A DNA stretch of 64,000 nucleotides from Endomychus coccineus (GCA_958510875.1 OY294070.1:9672001-9736000), one strand, 5' to 3'; shown: positions 22,091 to 34,359, counted from the first letter of the stretch. Notes: generated from the sequence alone by a model not told the origin. Made by a program: numbers and translations.

Positions 22091-23775
22091 GACTTGAATA
22101 ATTTTATATATTTTGAGGTTCATAAAATGCTCTTTCAACGTAACCTAGTATCACGTAGCATTAATTGAATTGATAATTTCAGAGATAATCGCCCATCAGC
22201 TATGATAATCTACACTCGAGTGAAAAAACGCACCACTTGAAAGTGTATCAAAAATTGCAAGTGCCATAACTCGGTTGCGTTTAGTCGAAAATAGATGAAT
22301 CTTTGAGGTCTAAGAAGGTTAGAATCTTCTCTTTAATGTGATGCTACTTTATGTGATACCAATTCCTCCCACCCCGCTAAGAAAAATATGTTCCTGGTGT
22401 CAAAAAAAGTCCCACTTTGACAGCTCGTAGGCCGAGCCGAAAAAATCATGGACTCATCAGACAACAGGTCAATAAATTTCAATCAATTTTCTTAAGTTCC
22501 CTAAAAATTCGAGTTCCTACGATGATTTGGCGGGAAGTTAGAAATTTTTCCAAAAAAAGTGCCATTTTGCGTTTTTTTTGGCCACAACTTTGCCAATTTT
22601 TTGTACCTTAATTAATGAATCTTTATAAAATTAATCGACGAGTCATAAAGTTAATAGAATGTGTTGAGTACGAAGTATATTCTAGTATTTACAATCAAAT
22701 ATTTTTAATAATCATTTAATAATTTATAATCAAACATTTAATAATTGGTATACATCACATTAACGCTTTTTTCGCAACGCTTGGAATTCGGCGCCTGTGC
22801 TCCTCGACAACTTTCAACAGGTACTGCTTTTGCTCTTCGTTCTTCGTCAATTCGGAATTATATTTTGTAATTAACGCTATACCTCTTTTCGGTATGTCAT
22901 TCTTAACGCGCAAAAATGAAAATTTTTCTTTCACTTCTATATAAGACTCGTTGCTTTTCCACGCAGATGGATATTCAGTTAAAAAGTCGCAGTTCACGTC
23001 AAATCTTTTCAACAAGTTACGTGGCTGACAAACACTGGTCTTCAATACACAAAAACAAACAGCACGGTTCGCAAGCGGAGCTAGTACACGTCGCCGCCAC
23101 TAGAGGCATTGGAGTGACTGGGGCGGTCAATTTGAAATGAACCGACCCGGTAGAATAAGAAATTTATATTCTAAACAAAGGTATTTCATGCAACATTAAA
23201 TCTAAAATGCCAAAAAAGGTCGAAATTGTGTTCTTTTCCCGTTGAAAAGTTGGCCAAGTTGTTTCCAAAAAAGCGCAAAATACAACTTTTTAAAAAAAAA
23301 TTCATTACTTTCAGCCAAACTATCGTAGAAACTCGAATTTTTAGGAAACTTAAAGAAAAATGGTTGAAATTTATTGACTTGTTGTCTGATTGAGTCTATG
23401 ATTTTTTCGGCTCGGCCTACGAGCTGTGAAAATGATCATTTTTGACACCAGGAACATATTTTTCTTAGCGAGGTGGGAGGGGATGGAATGGATTTGGTGT
23501 CATATTAAGTAGCATCACATTAAAGGGAAGATTCTAACCTTTCTAGAACGCAAAGATTCATCTATTTTCGACCAAAGGCAACTGAGTTATGGCACGAATT
23601 TTGCCATTTCTGGTGCATTTTCAAGTGGTGCGTTTTTTCACTAGAGTGTAGATTATCATAACTGATGGGCGATTTTCTCTGAAATTATCAATTCAATTAA
23701 TGCTACGTCATACTAGACTACGTTAAAAGAGCATATGACTCATCACGAACCTGAAAATATGAAGTTATTCAAGTT
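22091..23775. mobile_element. Foldback element with ~520 bp inverted repeats
   Basis: 22091-22612 is the diverged reverse complement of 23243-23775. Matching landmarks include GACTTGAATAA / TTATTCAAGT at the ends, GAAATTATCAATTCAATTAA, GTAGATTATCAT, GGTTAGAATCTTC, AGGAACATATTTTTCTTAG and GCTCGGCCTACGAGCT. A ~630-base core (22613-23242) separates the arms and holds one short - strand frame. The left arm abuts a Penelope-like tail. Long arms around a short core fit a foldback or long-TIR DNA transposon of unknown superfamily. Confidence 0.85.
22755..23045 (-). CDS. Uncharacterised frame in the core of the foldback element
   Basis: Ninety-six residues ending KYNSELTKNEEQKQYLLKVV then EEHRRRIPSVAKKALM. 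The segment DIPKRGIALITKYNSELTKN with EEQKQYLLKVVEEHR resembles, from memory, a C-terminal motif of uncharacterised arthropod proteins that seem mobile-element linked; I cannot name the family. No catalytic motif is visible. It is probably the 3' end of a longer coding region lost from this copy. Confidence 0.45.
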   Translation of the reverse strand: MKTSVCQPRNLLKRFDVNCDFLTEYPSAWKSNESYIEVKEKFSFLRVKNDIPKRGIALITKYNSELTKNEEQKQYLLKVVEEHRRRIPSVAKKALM

Positions 23776-26112
23776 GAAAGTTGAATATACAGTTTTTAGG
23801 CCTTGAAGAAATGTTTATTTTCGCTAATATATCTGTGGGAAAGTGGATGCGGCGAGTGAAATGCATTAAATACTTCGTGTTTGAATGTAATAATGTCTCC
23901 CAAGTGTCAAACATCCCGTTATTGTAGAACAGTGTTATGAAACCTTCCAAAATTGAGGAAAAACTTCAAAAAACACGTTTTGGGCTTGATGCACCTCTAA
24001 ATATTAACCAATTCGCTTAAAATTTAGGGGACCTGAATGAATTTGAACGGGGAATGATATATTCGAAGAAGAGCGGAATAAAAAAATATCGATTTTTTTT
24101 GGCCCAGTCTATGCTCGCTAACAAAGGCGGCGCAGCGGCTTATGATTCGTTGTTGATGCCAAAGTACAAGAAGGCAAGAACGGACCATGCAACTAAAGTC
24201 CAAATTGTGCAACAAATAATAGCAGCAGAGCTTCAAACAAAAACGCAGCCAAAAACGAACATGGATCGAATTCGTGCAAATGAAAGATCTTGAATAAAAG
24301 TAGAGGTTAACGAATTCTTAAGTTTGACATCACCAATTAGACGAATAGCTCTTTTCTGAATAGAAGCTGAGAACTATTACCGATATGAATAATACATTTT
24401 TCTTGGATAAGAACTACATCGCGGGATGAGTGTACAAGAGATGTTTGCCGCTTGTCAGAGATGCACGTTGAAGACATTCTAAAAGTGGAGTACGTATCTT
24501 TGACAGTGGCAGATCTTCTAATGATACGAATTATACAAAGTTGGTTTATTTATATCTATAAAATATCGCCACTGTATTTTTAGAGATGTGAAGTTTACAG
24601 CCTTTTGAAAATAGCCAACGAGAGATGTGTAGTGGACGAATAAGTTTTTATGTCAGAGACATAAATCGCTAATAATTTCATCAGTTTATGTGACATCATC
24701 GTATTTGTTTTATGTCGACATTAAAAGCAAATGTAACATGTTCTTAATGGATTCCTATAAAATGTGGTGTATTCAGAATTGAATTTGAGAGTGCAATAGT
24801 TTTTGTGTCACTCCGATGCCTGGTGTAATTAAAGTGTAATAAATGTATGTTTTCATTAGTTTTATGGAAATTTTGAAAAATCATAGCTCTGAGCCCAGAA
24901 ATGGAAAGTAGAGTTAGAATAATAAGCCTATAGCTTGAAAAGTATCTAGTTTTTCTGGTTCCATGTTATTTAATCTTTTGCCTGCATGAGAGGAAAATTC
25001 AATGTTCATGTTCGTAGAACATGTTATGGAATTTTATGATTGTTTCAGGCGTCAGGGAAGACATTACTAGGCAAAGTGTTCCACTCCAAAAGAAAAATAA
25101 AGTTTGCTAGTGAGAAATTTGGCATCTAGAGACTAAGAATGAAGGAATGACTAGCAAACAGAACACCATCGTTGTCGCGGTGACCAAAACAAATTATCAA
25201 AAAATTGTAAGATACAAAAACGGTTCTAAATTGAATGGCAAATCCTCTCTGCAGTTGGCGTACAACAATGGCGTACGTTTCATTGAATAATGTATTTTTG
25301 AGGAAACCCGTTCGCACGCCTCTGTGTTGTAAATGAAATAATTACAACCCCTATGCAGTGAAGAATACAAAGAAGAAGATGTGTGCAAAATTCCAGGAGG
25401 CTACCTTTTTTCATTATTAATTTATAAGAAATTATTTAAAATAATTCATTTTCTTTAACATCCTGTACATCAAAAAAGATCCAAAATTCGACCATAGTTT
25501 ATCACCAAACTACCTTCTTTTTTCGATAAGCTATTGGCTGGTGAAATCCTGATGATATAAACTGGACCATCCTGTATAGTTTAGTTTAGTTTTGTTTAGT
25601 TTATTTTTCTTGCTCAGATAGAATATAAATCCAAAAAAATATATGGAAGAATACCTCAGAGAGGTGTGGAGCACGTCAAGTTAAAATTTCATATAGTTAT
25701 GAATAACAATACATTCATCATCGTAAATAAAAATATCATTGGGTAAACAGACTGAAATGTATATAGGTCCAGTACATTAAAATGGAAACGATACATGCAG
25801 ATATGACTAAAGTGACTTGGAATACTTAGAAATAGGAATAGCTCAAATATCTTCGTCCGTAACATATTCATTCAGTGAGTAGTAGGCTACTTTTATAAGT
25901 AGAGATTCCAAATTATTCTTGAGATGATTTGATGGTAATGTTTTCAATGATTGGGAATTTTATTTTTTATAGACAAAGTTTAGTCCATCAGTTCCAGACA
26001 GCTGTTTTGCTTATCTTATGAGCTGGTCAGAGGAACGAGAAAAAAATGAATGAAACACTACACTATCAACAGGAGGTCAGAGATCATTTCTTCCTTTCCA
26101 GGCACCGAATCA
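23776..26112. other. Unassigned intron 3 sequence
   Basis: Mostly AT-rich DNA without clear genes. The frame at 24018-24293 starts with a NEFERGMIYSKKSG-like stretch reminiscent of Tc1/pogo N-termini, but the rest does not fit. TTTAGTTTAGTTT-type simple repeats occur at 25578-25605. No terminus or coding domain could be fixed. Confidence 0.35.
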
Positions 26113-26477
26113 GTTTTTAAACATGTTCATAGACGTAGCACTTGGTGGTAAATTATTCCAGTCTAGGAAAACTCTGTTTGGTAATACTGATTTGCGTGAT
26201 GTCGTTTGAAAGTTTCCCTGTTCTAGCTTATATTTTAAATTTTCATCATCAACATAAGCATTCACTCAGGAAGCCATTTTGCAACACACTTTATTCAGTC
26301 AAAACACTCTTATACACGTTTATTTCCAGGTAAAAATACAATCAAACCAGGATCCATTAGGAACAGGAGGAAGTTCTAAATGCAATACAAGTTTGTTTCA
26401 AATTTACACTAAACATACAATTTTATATGTAATTCGGATTATAGACTATCATTATGTAACACACAGTATTATCGAAC
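26113..26477 (+). repeat. ~365 bp direct repeat, left copy
   Basis: Matches 27382-27749 with a few substitutions and small gaps. Both begin GTTTTTAAACATGTTCATAG and end AGTATTATCGAAC. The two copies flank a hAT transposase relic. Confidence 0.9.
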
Positions 26478-26589
26478 TTGGCTCATAATATTCACGCTTC
26501 TTACCATAATAATCGTTATTTGGATCTTATTACGCAGTTAACTATTATGGACCTAAACCTAAATAAGTATCTTTGGTAATGTATTTTTT

Positions 26590-27375
26590 ATAAAATTCTT
26601 GCAGTGGCACATCACAAAAACACTTTTCAAAACATCATCTGCTTGAAGTTGAATTAGTTCCATTTGAAGAGACATAGATAACGTTCACAGTAAATGGATT
26701 TATGAACATTTCAAACTCTTTTTCTCGTGAACGGAAATCCTGAAACCTGGAGAATGTAAATTCTTTGCTTAAAGAACTCAATGCCTCGGCTAACGTATCA
26801 AAAGTTTTGTGTGTCGCTAATGTGAGGAAATGATACGTATTTCCCGAACGAAGTTTCCCACAACCGAAGTTTGGCTTGAAATGATTTTATATTGCTTCTG
26901 TATATTCCTATTTAGCTCGTTTAAGTAACCAATTACGTCAACCAAAAATGCTAAATCAGATAGCCATGCATCATTTTTTAGGTATAGGACCAATTTGGGT
27001 TTTACTTTCATCTCCATAAAAGCTTGCACTTCCTCTCTTAACTCGTAAAACTGCATCAACATCTTGCCTTTGCTGAGCCAGCTTACTTCAAAATAAAAAA
27101 TTAAATCCCCATATTCGGCTTCCAAATCATGCAGAAATTGCTGGAACAGACGGTGATTCAAACTTATTGATTTAATATAATTCACACAGGAAACAACTAC
27201 TTCCGTCACGTGCTTAAATTTTATTGTTTTGGCACGAAGATCTTCTTGGTGTATAATACAGTGAAAAGACAACCGTTGATTTTCATCAATTTTTCTGAGT
27301 GACAATTTTGTTTTTATTTTCGCAACTACTTCTACATTTTTTCCTACCATTGCCTGAGCACCATCTGTAGTATTC
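26590..27375 (-). pseudogene. hAT-type transposase fragment
   Basis: The - strand frame at 27350-26817 reads FHCIIHQEDLRAKTIKFKHV, HRLFQQFLHDLEAEYGDLI, YFEVSWLSKGKML, FYELREEVQAFMEMK and DAWLSDLAFLVDVIGYLNEL. This is the central RNase H-like core of hAT transposases of the group that also gave ZBED5/GTF2IRD2-type vertebrate genes. Downstream, 26760-26590, an out-of-frame FRSREKEFEMFINPFTVNV continues the family. Both termini and the BED finger are absent. It lies exactly between two direct repeats. Confidence 0.85.
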
Positions 27376-27381
27376 GTATCC

Positions 27382-27749
27382 GTTTTTAAACATGTTCATA
27401 GACGTAGCACAATTTGTTGTGGTAAATTATTCATGTCTAGGAAAACTCTGTTTGGTAATACTGATTTGCGTGATGTCGTACGAAAGTCTCCCTGTTTCAG
27501 CTTAAGTTTTAAATTTTCATCACCAACATAAGCATTCACTCAGGAAGCCATTTTGCGACACACTTTATTCAGTCAAAACACTCTTATACACGTTTATTTC
27601 CAGGTAAAAATACAATGACACCAGGACACATTCGGAACAGGAGGAAGTTCTAAATGCAATAGAAGTTTGTGTTAAATTTACACCAAACATATAATTTTAT
27701 ATGTAATTCGGATTATAGACTATTATTATGTAACACAGTATTATCGAAC
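27382..27749 (+). repeat. ~368 bp direct repeat, right copy
   Basis: Partner of 26113-26477. The repeat plus the intervening hAT fragment has a spacing of 1,269 bases, consistent with a tandem duplication that lost part of one unit, or with a terminal-repeat element. Confidence 0.9.
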
Positions 27750-28423
27750 ATATTATCGACATCCTTTTCTATTAGATTTAAGTCTCAAATATTTTCTTCT
27801 TTACTTGGAGGAATCAAAGTATCTTAGAATTGTTGGCTTGAAACCTTTCAAAACTACCCCGCATCTCGATATACTTTCATCATTCAACCGATTTACAACA
27901 AACTAAAATCAGCACGACTTGAGTTCCAAGAACATCAGAGGAAATTAGTTGTCCCATTTGAGATTTATGCGTTTTTATTACGAGCACTCTTTAACTATTC
28001 TTTTGCTATCAGAATTGTTTATTTCCGTCATGTGTCAAATCCGAAATTCCGAATATCTTAAAGCAATGCAACGCGTACAAGATCTTGAGATGGGCGTGTC
28101 GGGAGGATATGCAAAGCATTCACATATATTTCACGACGTATCCATCCAATTTGTCTATTTCGGTTTTATTTTGACTAGAGCACGCCGAAAAGGCATTCAA
28201 ACACGATTTCGACATTACGTTACGAACATCTGGCCTTTAAATTCCCTGTAAGATGCAAACATAGTATAATTTAATTTCAGTGTAAAGTGTCTAAAAGGCT
28301 TTTGATGTCCTCTATCGCATTCATTTCAACATTCGTCTCATTTAATGTAGATGTGGAGAAGAACGTATATCTAAATGCAACCTCAAATAAACGAGTTGTA
28401 GAATCATGTGCTTAACAAAATTG
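27750..28423. other. Unassigned intronic sequence
   Basis: No motif recognised. A 100-codon + strand frame at 27949-28251 has no identifiable domain. Confidence 0.35.
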
Positions 28424-28990
28424 TACAGGGTGTCTCAGTTTCGATGCCCCAGGGTTACTATCAGCGATCGAAAATTACAGAAGAAAAATTGACATGAGGG
28501 CTTCAAATGGTATTTAAGCTTATTCTGCACTGGAAACATTGCCAGAATTATACATACTTCATTAGATATTTAGAAAGATCGCGCATTTCATTAAAAAGTT
28601 ACAAACCAAAACATGGAAATGGCCTGGTATAAATAATGTCGGTGAAAATCGAGTTAATAATGACTTTATTAGGTATCCACGAAAAACAAATGCTAGATCG
28701 GTTGGTATAACTTCCTAAATTGTTATCAATTGTGCCTTCTTGGCACTCAATACTATTTTTTTCTTTTAAATGGTTAACCCATAACATAAGCCTAAGGGGG
28801 TATGTTCTGGCGACTTCCCTGGCCATCTTATAGATCAGTTTATCGTCAATCATTGATCTTCATATCTCTCATTCGAAAAAACGTCGAAAAATATGTGCTT
28901 TGAGAGGGGGAGCTCCATCGTGCTGAAACCACATAGTTATTCTCAGCTGCAAAGGCACATTTTCTAGAAGAACCGGATGTTTTTCTTGCA
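28424..28990 (-). pseudogene. Mariner-like transposase relic with one terminus
   Basis: The left end TACAGGGTGTCTCAGTTTCG (28424) is a typical mariner-type terminus preceded by TA. On the - strand near 28950 one frame reads RITMWFQHDGAPP, the second catalytic Asp block. About 90 codons later, in shifted frames, comes a decayed WPxRSPDLTPLDFFLWG block (28800-28740). The right end was lost next to the non-LTR fragment. Confidence 0.65.
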
Positions 28991-29044
28991 AAAAAATGAC
29001 GACCAATTATACTACACCATATATCAAAAAGAGGGAAGGCCAGA

Positions 29045-29264
29045 TCACTTAGACCACTCGATTGGGTTCATTGTGTGCCTCTTGATACGAGACTCTGTCC
29101 AGTAGGCCTAAGACAGCGCCGAAAGCTAGTATTATGCATCGACAAATGTATCTTACGTTCTCAAGCAGCATGTATGCGCTGCCGAGGTGTTGTAGCCTCA
29201 TAGAAGGCCGTGCTGGACATTCTACAAAGATATGAGAGGCAGTTTCGTCCGCCTCTCTGCATCT
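29045..29264 (-). pseudogene. RNase H-bearing non-LTR retrotransposon, 3' part
   Basis: The - strand reads CSRCREADETASHIFVECPA, the Cys/His knuckle near the C-terminus of I/R1-type polyproteins, then RLQHLGSAYMLL and a short tail. Its upstream continuation lies at 31061-31680, beyond an inserted hAT element. Confidence 0.82.
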
Positions 29265-29272
29265 ACTACAAC

Positions 29273-31060
29273 CAGTGGCGGCTCGTGAATTTTTGAGAGA
29301 GGAGGCTGGACATAAAACGTGTTTGTAAAAATATACTCTATTCACAGCCTTTTAACCTTTGCACAGCGACCGTACCAGCTACTTCAGTGACAAAATTGAT
29401 TGTTACCCAGCAAGAACCCACGTGGAGGTATAGAGTTTCTCGTGGCAAAAAAATTTTTTGTTCGTTTTTTGTCTTTTATTTTTTTTGGATTTTTAATATT
29501 TTTTCTTTTTTTTGGAATTTTTCATATTTTGTTTTTTTTATTAATTTTATTAATTTTTTTATATTTTAACGGAATTCTACGGTCTTTAGTTTGCGAAAAA
29601 TGATCAATAATATTATCAAAAAATGTATCATTTTGTTTTAAGTGTTTTACTAAATCTTTTTCAATAGATATTAAACTAACATTGTATAAACGATTTTGGC
29701 CCATTGTATTTGGCATGTAAGTTTTAATTCGTTTGAGAGTAGAAAATGATCTCTCCACCGATGCCGACGTGACAGGAATGGTGACTGTCAAACAAAGTAG
29801 TTTATAAAACTGAGGTAAAACTTGTTGAAAATCATTGTCTATCATATATTTTATCTCATATCGGCGTGACTGTCGTACTGGCCTAAAATATCTTTATCCG
29901 AGTATATAACGCATAATTCATTGTGTCGTGCTATTTTATCAAAAAATTTATATTTTAGAACTAAGTTATCTTAAAGTGTATTGGGGAACTCTTTTGAGAA
30001 AGATTCGAAAAATCTTCTATTCGTCAATTCATGTAAATCGGAAAATTGAATCTCAATTTGACCTTTAATAGTATCTAAAATTTCATAAAACAGTTGTTTA
30101 TAATGTAGTTTCTTGTCTACCAAATTATATGTTTTCCTCCTTTCCGCGGGAGGAGCCTCATCAGTTGAAAAATTTTCAAATAAAATATTAAAATGAAATT
30201 CTGTATTACGGAAACTTGAAATTTTTCCAAACGATCTCTTGAATAAATTATATCAGTGAATTTATGTTGTAAAATTTGAAAAATGAGATCAGTTTGTTCA
30301 AATATTAATTTAAAATTATCAAGAAAAAACAAAAATTCTTCATTTTCTAAATAAGATTTTAAACCAACATTTAATGAAACCTGATCTGTTGAAAAGTCAT
30401 CACTGTTTAATTTTAATTAATTTGTCTTTATTTTTATGGATGGTAGATACTGCACGTGATGTAAAATTCCATCGAGTTGGAGCATTACAGGGAAATCAAT
30501 GATTTTTTTTTAAACTTCGTCTTGTCAATACTACTATTAGTATTAACAATGATCGATTTTGATAGTTACCTGACATTACTAATCCTTTCAAATCCGGTAA
30601 AGGCCGTTTACTTAAAAGAAACACTCACTAACACTCATTTTAAATTTACAACAGACAACAATCTAACCTTACTTCGCGTGGCGTGACAACACATGAACTA
30701 GCACTGACTGACCTACTCAGCAGTCGGCAGAACGCACGTCTCGTATTTCATAGATTGCTAGCGGCTGCCGCAGGCTAGCCTCCAGAGGGTGTTGCCGTTT
30801 TCGCTGATTTACCCAGTTGGCGTTCGTACTGGTCGGAAAAACGGCAACTGCGTTGAACAACACATGCTCAGCGTTTGAGATATATAGAGAGTCTAGCCTC
30901 AGGGCACTGTTGCCAGATTAAAAATAACTACTGAGAACGGGGAATTAATTGTGAATTTTAAAAATTATCAGAGAAACAGGAAATAAAATGGAGAATGATC
31001 ATTAAGATAAATTGGTGAGGAGGCTGAGCCTCCTTAGCCTCCTTCGAGGAGCCGCCACTG
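29273..31060. mobile_element. hAT element with 8 bp target duplication
   Basis: Terminal inverted repeats begin CAGTGGCGGCTC at 29273 and, inverted, end at 31060. The flanking 8-mers ACTACAAC at 29265-29272 and 31061-31068 are identical, which is the hAT signature. On the - strand 29845-29522 encodes the C-terminal dimerisation region (LPQFYKLLCLTVTIPVTSAS, VERSFSTLKRIKTYM). 30332-30117 holds a more N-terminal piece. The frames are broken by stops, and AT-rich low complexity occupies 29430-29570. It is 1,788 bases, short for an autonomous hAT element, so it is a decayed or deleted copy. Confidence 0.93.
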
Positions 31061-31680
31061 ACTACAACCTGGATCATCAACGATGTCCATTAAGTGTAGA
31101 TGTTTGATCAGATGACAGTGTCTTGTGAGGGTCCTGCCACCAGTATTAAGTCTCTTCTACGCATAGCGAGAAGACTTTTTGAGCGTTTGGGCGAGAACAT
31201 CGCGATGTGCTTCGTCTGCCTCATGCCTTGAGCACTGCATCAAACCGAGAGCTATTGTCTATGTTCTTCTGAGGGCGCAGAGCCAGGTGGTCGATAAGAT
31301 TCCGATCGTTGAATCGAAGCCATGGGTGCCTAGGGGACCCCGTTTGGCCAATTCATCGGCCACTTCGTTTCCATTCACGCCAGGATGGGCGGGTACCCAT
31401 ACTAGCTGAAGTTTGTTGCTTCTGGCTAATTCGGCAAGGGTTTCCCTGCACTCCAAAACAAGCCTAGAAGTCACTCCATATCGCAAAGTGCGTCCAGAGC
31501 CGCTCGGCTGTTAATGCAGATATATAGCCACCTACATTGGTAGCTTAGCCTCAGTTTTGCCAGGGCACAGGTCCGGATTGCACAGACTTCTGACTGAAAA
31601 ATGGTTATTTGTGCACCCAGGGGAACTGAGATCATCCTTCTAGATGTGCACACGCCATACATTCACCCCAAAATGCCCCT
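31061..31680 (-). pseudogene. Same non-LTR retrotransposon, RNase H part
   Basis: 31662-31471 reads TIFQSEVCAIRTCALAKL and INSRAALDAL. After a frameshift, 31486-31259 reads LQLVWVPAHPGVNGNEVADE and LAKRG, the C-terminal half of RNase H. 31100-31069 leads into the Cys/His knuckle interrupted by the hAT insertion. The element is 5' truncated near 31680. Confidence 0.85.
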
Positions 31681-32116
31681 GATTATTAATTGGGTTAACA
31701 AAATGAGGGTTTTCTGCTTACCAATAATGTATGTTTCTTTTGTCGGACAATCGATTACTCCCAAAGTGAATTAATAGAGAACGGCGTGCCATAAACGGAA
31801 CGCGGATGGACCGAATCAAGACTATTTGACCATCACAATACAGTATGTGCTGGCAGGCGACCTTTAGTTTGTCTCCTGCGTCTATTTCACAATGAAATTC
31901 AACCCTGAGTATAGTAAGTTATGGACAATAAAGATTGAACATGTTTCTATTATAATCTGAATGTGTCCCAAAACTCCTGGATCGCATCTACATCATTCTT
32001 ACAGGTATTTTCAGAAAGCAAACGACATTTTAATATTATTATTTTGATTCTGGACTTCTAAATATTCAGTAACAAGTTTGTCAATAAGGAAATGAATCCT
32101 TTAGAGAAATATAATA
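31681..32116. other. Unassigned intronic sequence
   Basis: No motif recognised. Confidence 0.35.
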
Positions 32117-32118
32117 TA

Positions 32119-34359
32119 CAGGGTGTCCTCGAACTGCGTGGCTAAAATAAAACCGAAGATTCTTTGATTCGAAAAAAGTTTGATGAGCCTTTTTACTTTT
32201 GCCCCAAGTGTCTTGTTTAGCCGGTAGAGGGCTTCAAAGTTGCAAAAATAATTTTGTTTTTTCGGTATAACTTGAGAACGTGATGGAGGACTTTTACAAT
32301 ATTTGACAGGTGAGTTACTGTCAATAATAGCCGTTTTTGAGAGTGGAGCATAGAGCCTTAGAGACCATAGAAATGGCTCAAACTTGAGGATGTAACGGGA
32401 AAAGTGTCCAGAACTTTTTTGTGGTCAATGTAATTCACTCGATATTTTTTATGTAGATAGCTTATCTAATTTGAAAACTTCTCTTACTCTTAGAAAATTT
32501 TGATAAAATCAACGGATTAGCTTGAAAAAAATAATTTTCAGTCTCTGCAATTTTGGCTTACTAATTTTACTTGATTAAAATACCTTAGTTGCCTTTGCTT
32601 TTCTAATGTCATTTTGGCATTTGGAGAATTTATTCTCAAAACTGTCAGTTTTTACTTTGCTTTCCGTAAAAATTTTATAAAATCATGGCTCAAAATTTCA
32701 CTAACACTGAAATGGTTAATATCTCGGTAAAACACGAATAATAAAAACAATAGAAATGGGGAAACGATGTGATTATTTAGGAAAAACAAATGCTAAATTA
32801 AAAGAAACAACAAAACTTTTTGGGAAATCGCTAAGGCATCAATTGTTCGAAATGTTGCCCATTTTCCTGAATACACAAATTAATTCGTTTCAAGAAATTG
32901 GATTGAACTCTGGCTAGTACTTCAGGATCATTCTTCAATAAATCCGCTTCATGATTAATTCGTTGCAACAATTCCTCTGGTGTGTTTACTGTAGCTGCAT
33001 AAACTTTCGACTTCAAAGCGCCCCATAGAAAGAAGTCGCAGGGCGTCAAATCAGGGGAGCGGGACGGCCAGTTCACTGGTGCATCGTGTCCTCTACCTAT
33101 CCAGCGATCTGGATATTCCGCATTCAAATGTCGCCTCACAGCTAATGTGAAATGAGGAGGTGCACCATCATGGATAAACCAGGCCACGACGAATGTGTAA
33201 GGGCAAGTCTTCCAACAGTTCAAGTAGCTTTTGTTCCAAAAAGTTCAAGTAGTTCTCCCCGTTCAATCGATCGGGTATAACGGTAGGGCCAATAATAAAG
33301 TTATCCACAATTCCAACCCAAACATTGATTTTAGTTTGATTCTGAAAATATGTAACTTCCGTTTCATGAGGATTTTCATCAGCATAGAAATGTTCATTAT
33401 GGAGGTTAAAAAGACCACATCTCGTGAAAGTATCTTCGTCCGTGAACAGAATTCTTCTACAAAAATTGGGGTTTGCGTTTTGTCTTTGGACAATAAGCCG
33501 ACAGAAATCTAGCCTGGATCCATAAGTCTTGAACTATTTTAATATGATAGGGATATAACAGTTCTTCTTTCAGTACATTATGAACTAATGATTTTGAGGC
33601 TCCAATTCGAAGTCCCAAACGTAGTGTGCTTATCCCAGGTTCAGTTTCAACCGCTTCCAGTATCACTTCTTCGAGCTCTAACGTACTTCTTGTCCGTCTG
33701 CGTCCAGTTTCTCTGCGATTTGCTTCAAATTTGCCAGTTTCGCGAAGGTTCGCCGATTTGGAATTCTGCGATGCGGATATCTTTCCCTTCTCCGGCCATT
33801 GCAACGACAAAGTCCATAAATCAATAACATATCAACCATTTCAGTGTTAGTGAAATTTTGAGCCATAATTTTATAAAATTTTTACGGAAAGCAAAGTAAA
33901 AACTGACAGACAGTTTTGAGAATAAATTCTTCAAATGCCAAAATGACATTAGAAAAGCAAAGGCAACTAAGGTATTTTAATCAAGTAAAATTAGTAAGCC
34001 AAAATTGCAGAGACTCGAAAATTAATTTTTTCAAGCTAATCCGTGAATTACATCGACCACAAAAAAGTTCTGGAAACTTTTCCCGTTACATCCTCAAGTT
34101 TGAGCCATTTCTATGGCTATGGCTCTGTGCTCCACTCTCAAAAATGGCCATTATTGACAGTAACTCACCTGCTAAATATTGTAAAAGTTCTTCATCACGT
34201 TCTCAAGTTATACCGAAAAAACAAAATTATTTTTGCAATTTTGAAGCCCTCTACCGGGTAAACAAGACACTTGAGGCAAAAGTAAAAAGGCTCATCAACT
34301 TTTTTTCGAATCAAAGAATCTTCGGTTTTATTTTGGCCACGCAGTTCGAGGACAGCCTG
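32119..34359 (-). mobile_element. Mariner-like element with ~0.5-0.6 kb terminal inverted repeats (copy 2)
   Basis: The ends CAGGGTGTCCTCGAACTGCG (32119) and its near-complement finishing at 34359 are flanked by TA at 32117-32118 and 34360-34361. The inverted arms reach inward to about 32716 on the left and 33836 on the right; the right arm lacks about 70 bases. The transposase gene fills the middle on the - strand. The length of 2,241 bases and the TA duplication fit the Tc1/mariner superfamily, but arms this long are unusual. Copy 1 at 167-1170 is the same family. Confidence 0.9.
32831..33866 (-). pseudogene. Transposase of mariner-like copy 2, frameshifted
   Basis: It starts at 33866 with NTEMVDMLLIYGLCRCNGRR and RIPNRRTFAKL, an N-terminal HTH, and shifts frame to 33810-33457 (second HTH; STLRLGLRIGASKSLVHNVL). 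The core near 33500-33260 is broken. The C-terminal catalytic part at 33223-32831 has FIHDGAPPHFTLAVRRHL, WPSRSPDLTPCDFFLWG and a clean stop. At least two frameshifts lie between these parts. Confidence 0.85.

Noticed and set aside
24054..24293. Possible Tc1/pogo N-terminal gene
   Set aside because: Only the first dozen residues look right; the remaining frame fits no transposase and no terminus is visible.
26113..27749. Retroviral-type LTRs around the hAT fragment
   Set aside because: The repeats lack TG...CA ends, a primer-binding site and any RT, and the enclosed protein is a DNA transposase.
29387..29603. Phe-rich + strand membrane-like peptide
   Set aside because: Produced by T-rich low complexity inside the hAT element; the real frame is on the - strand.
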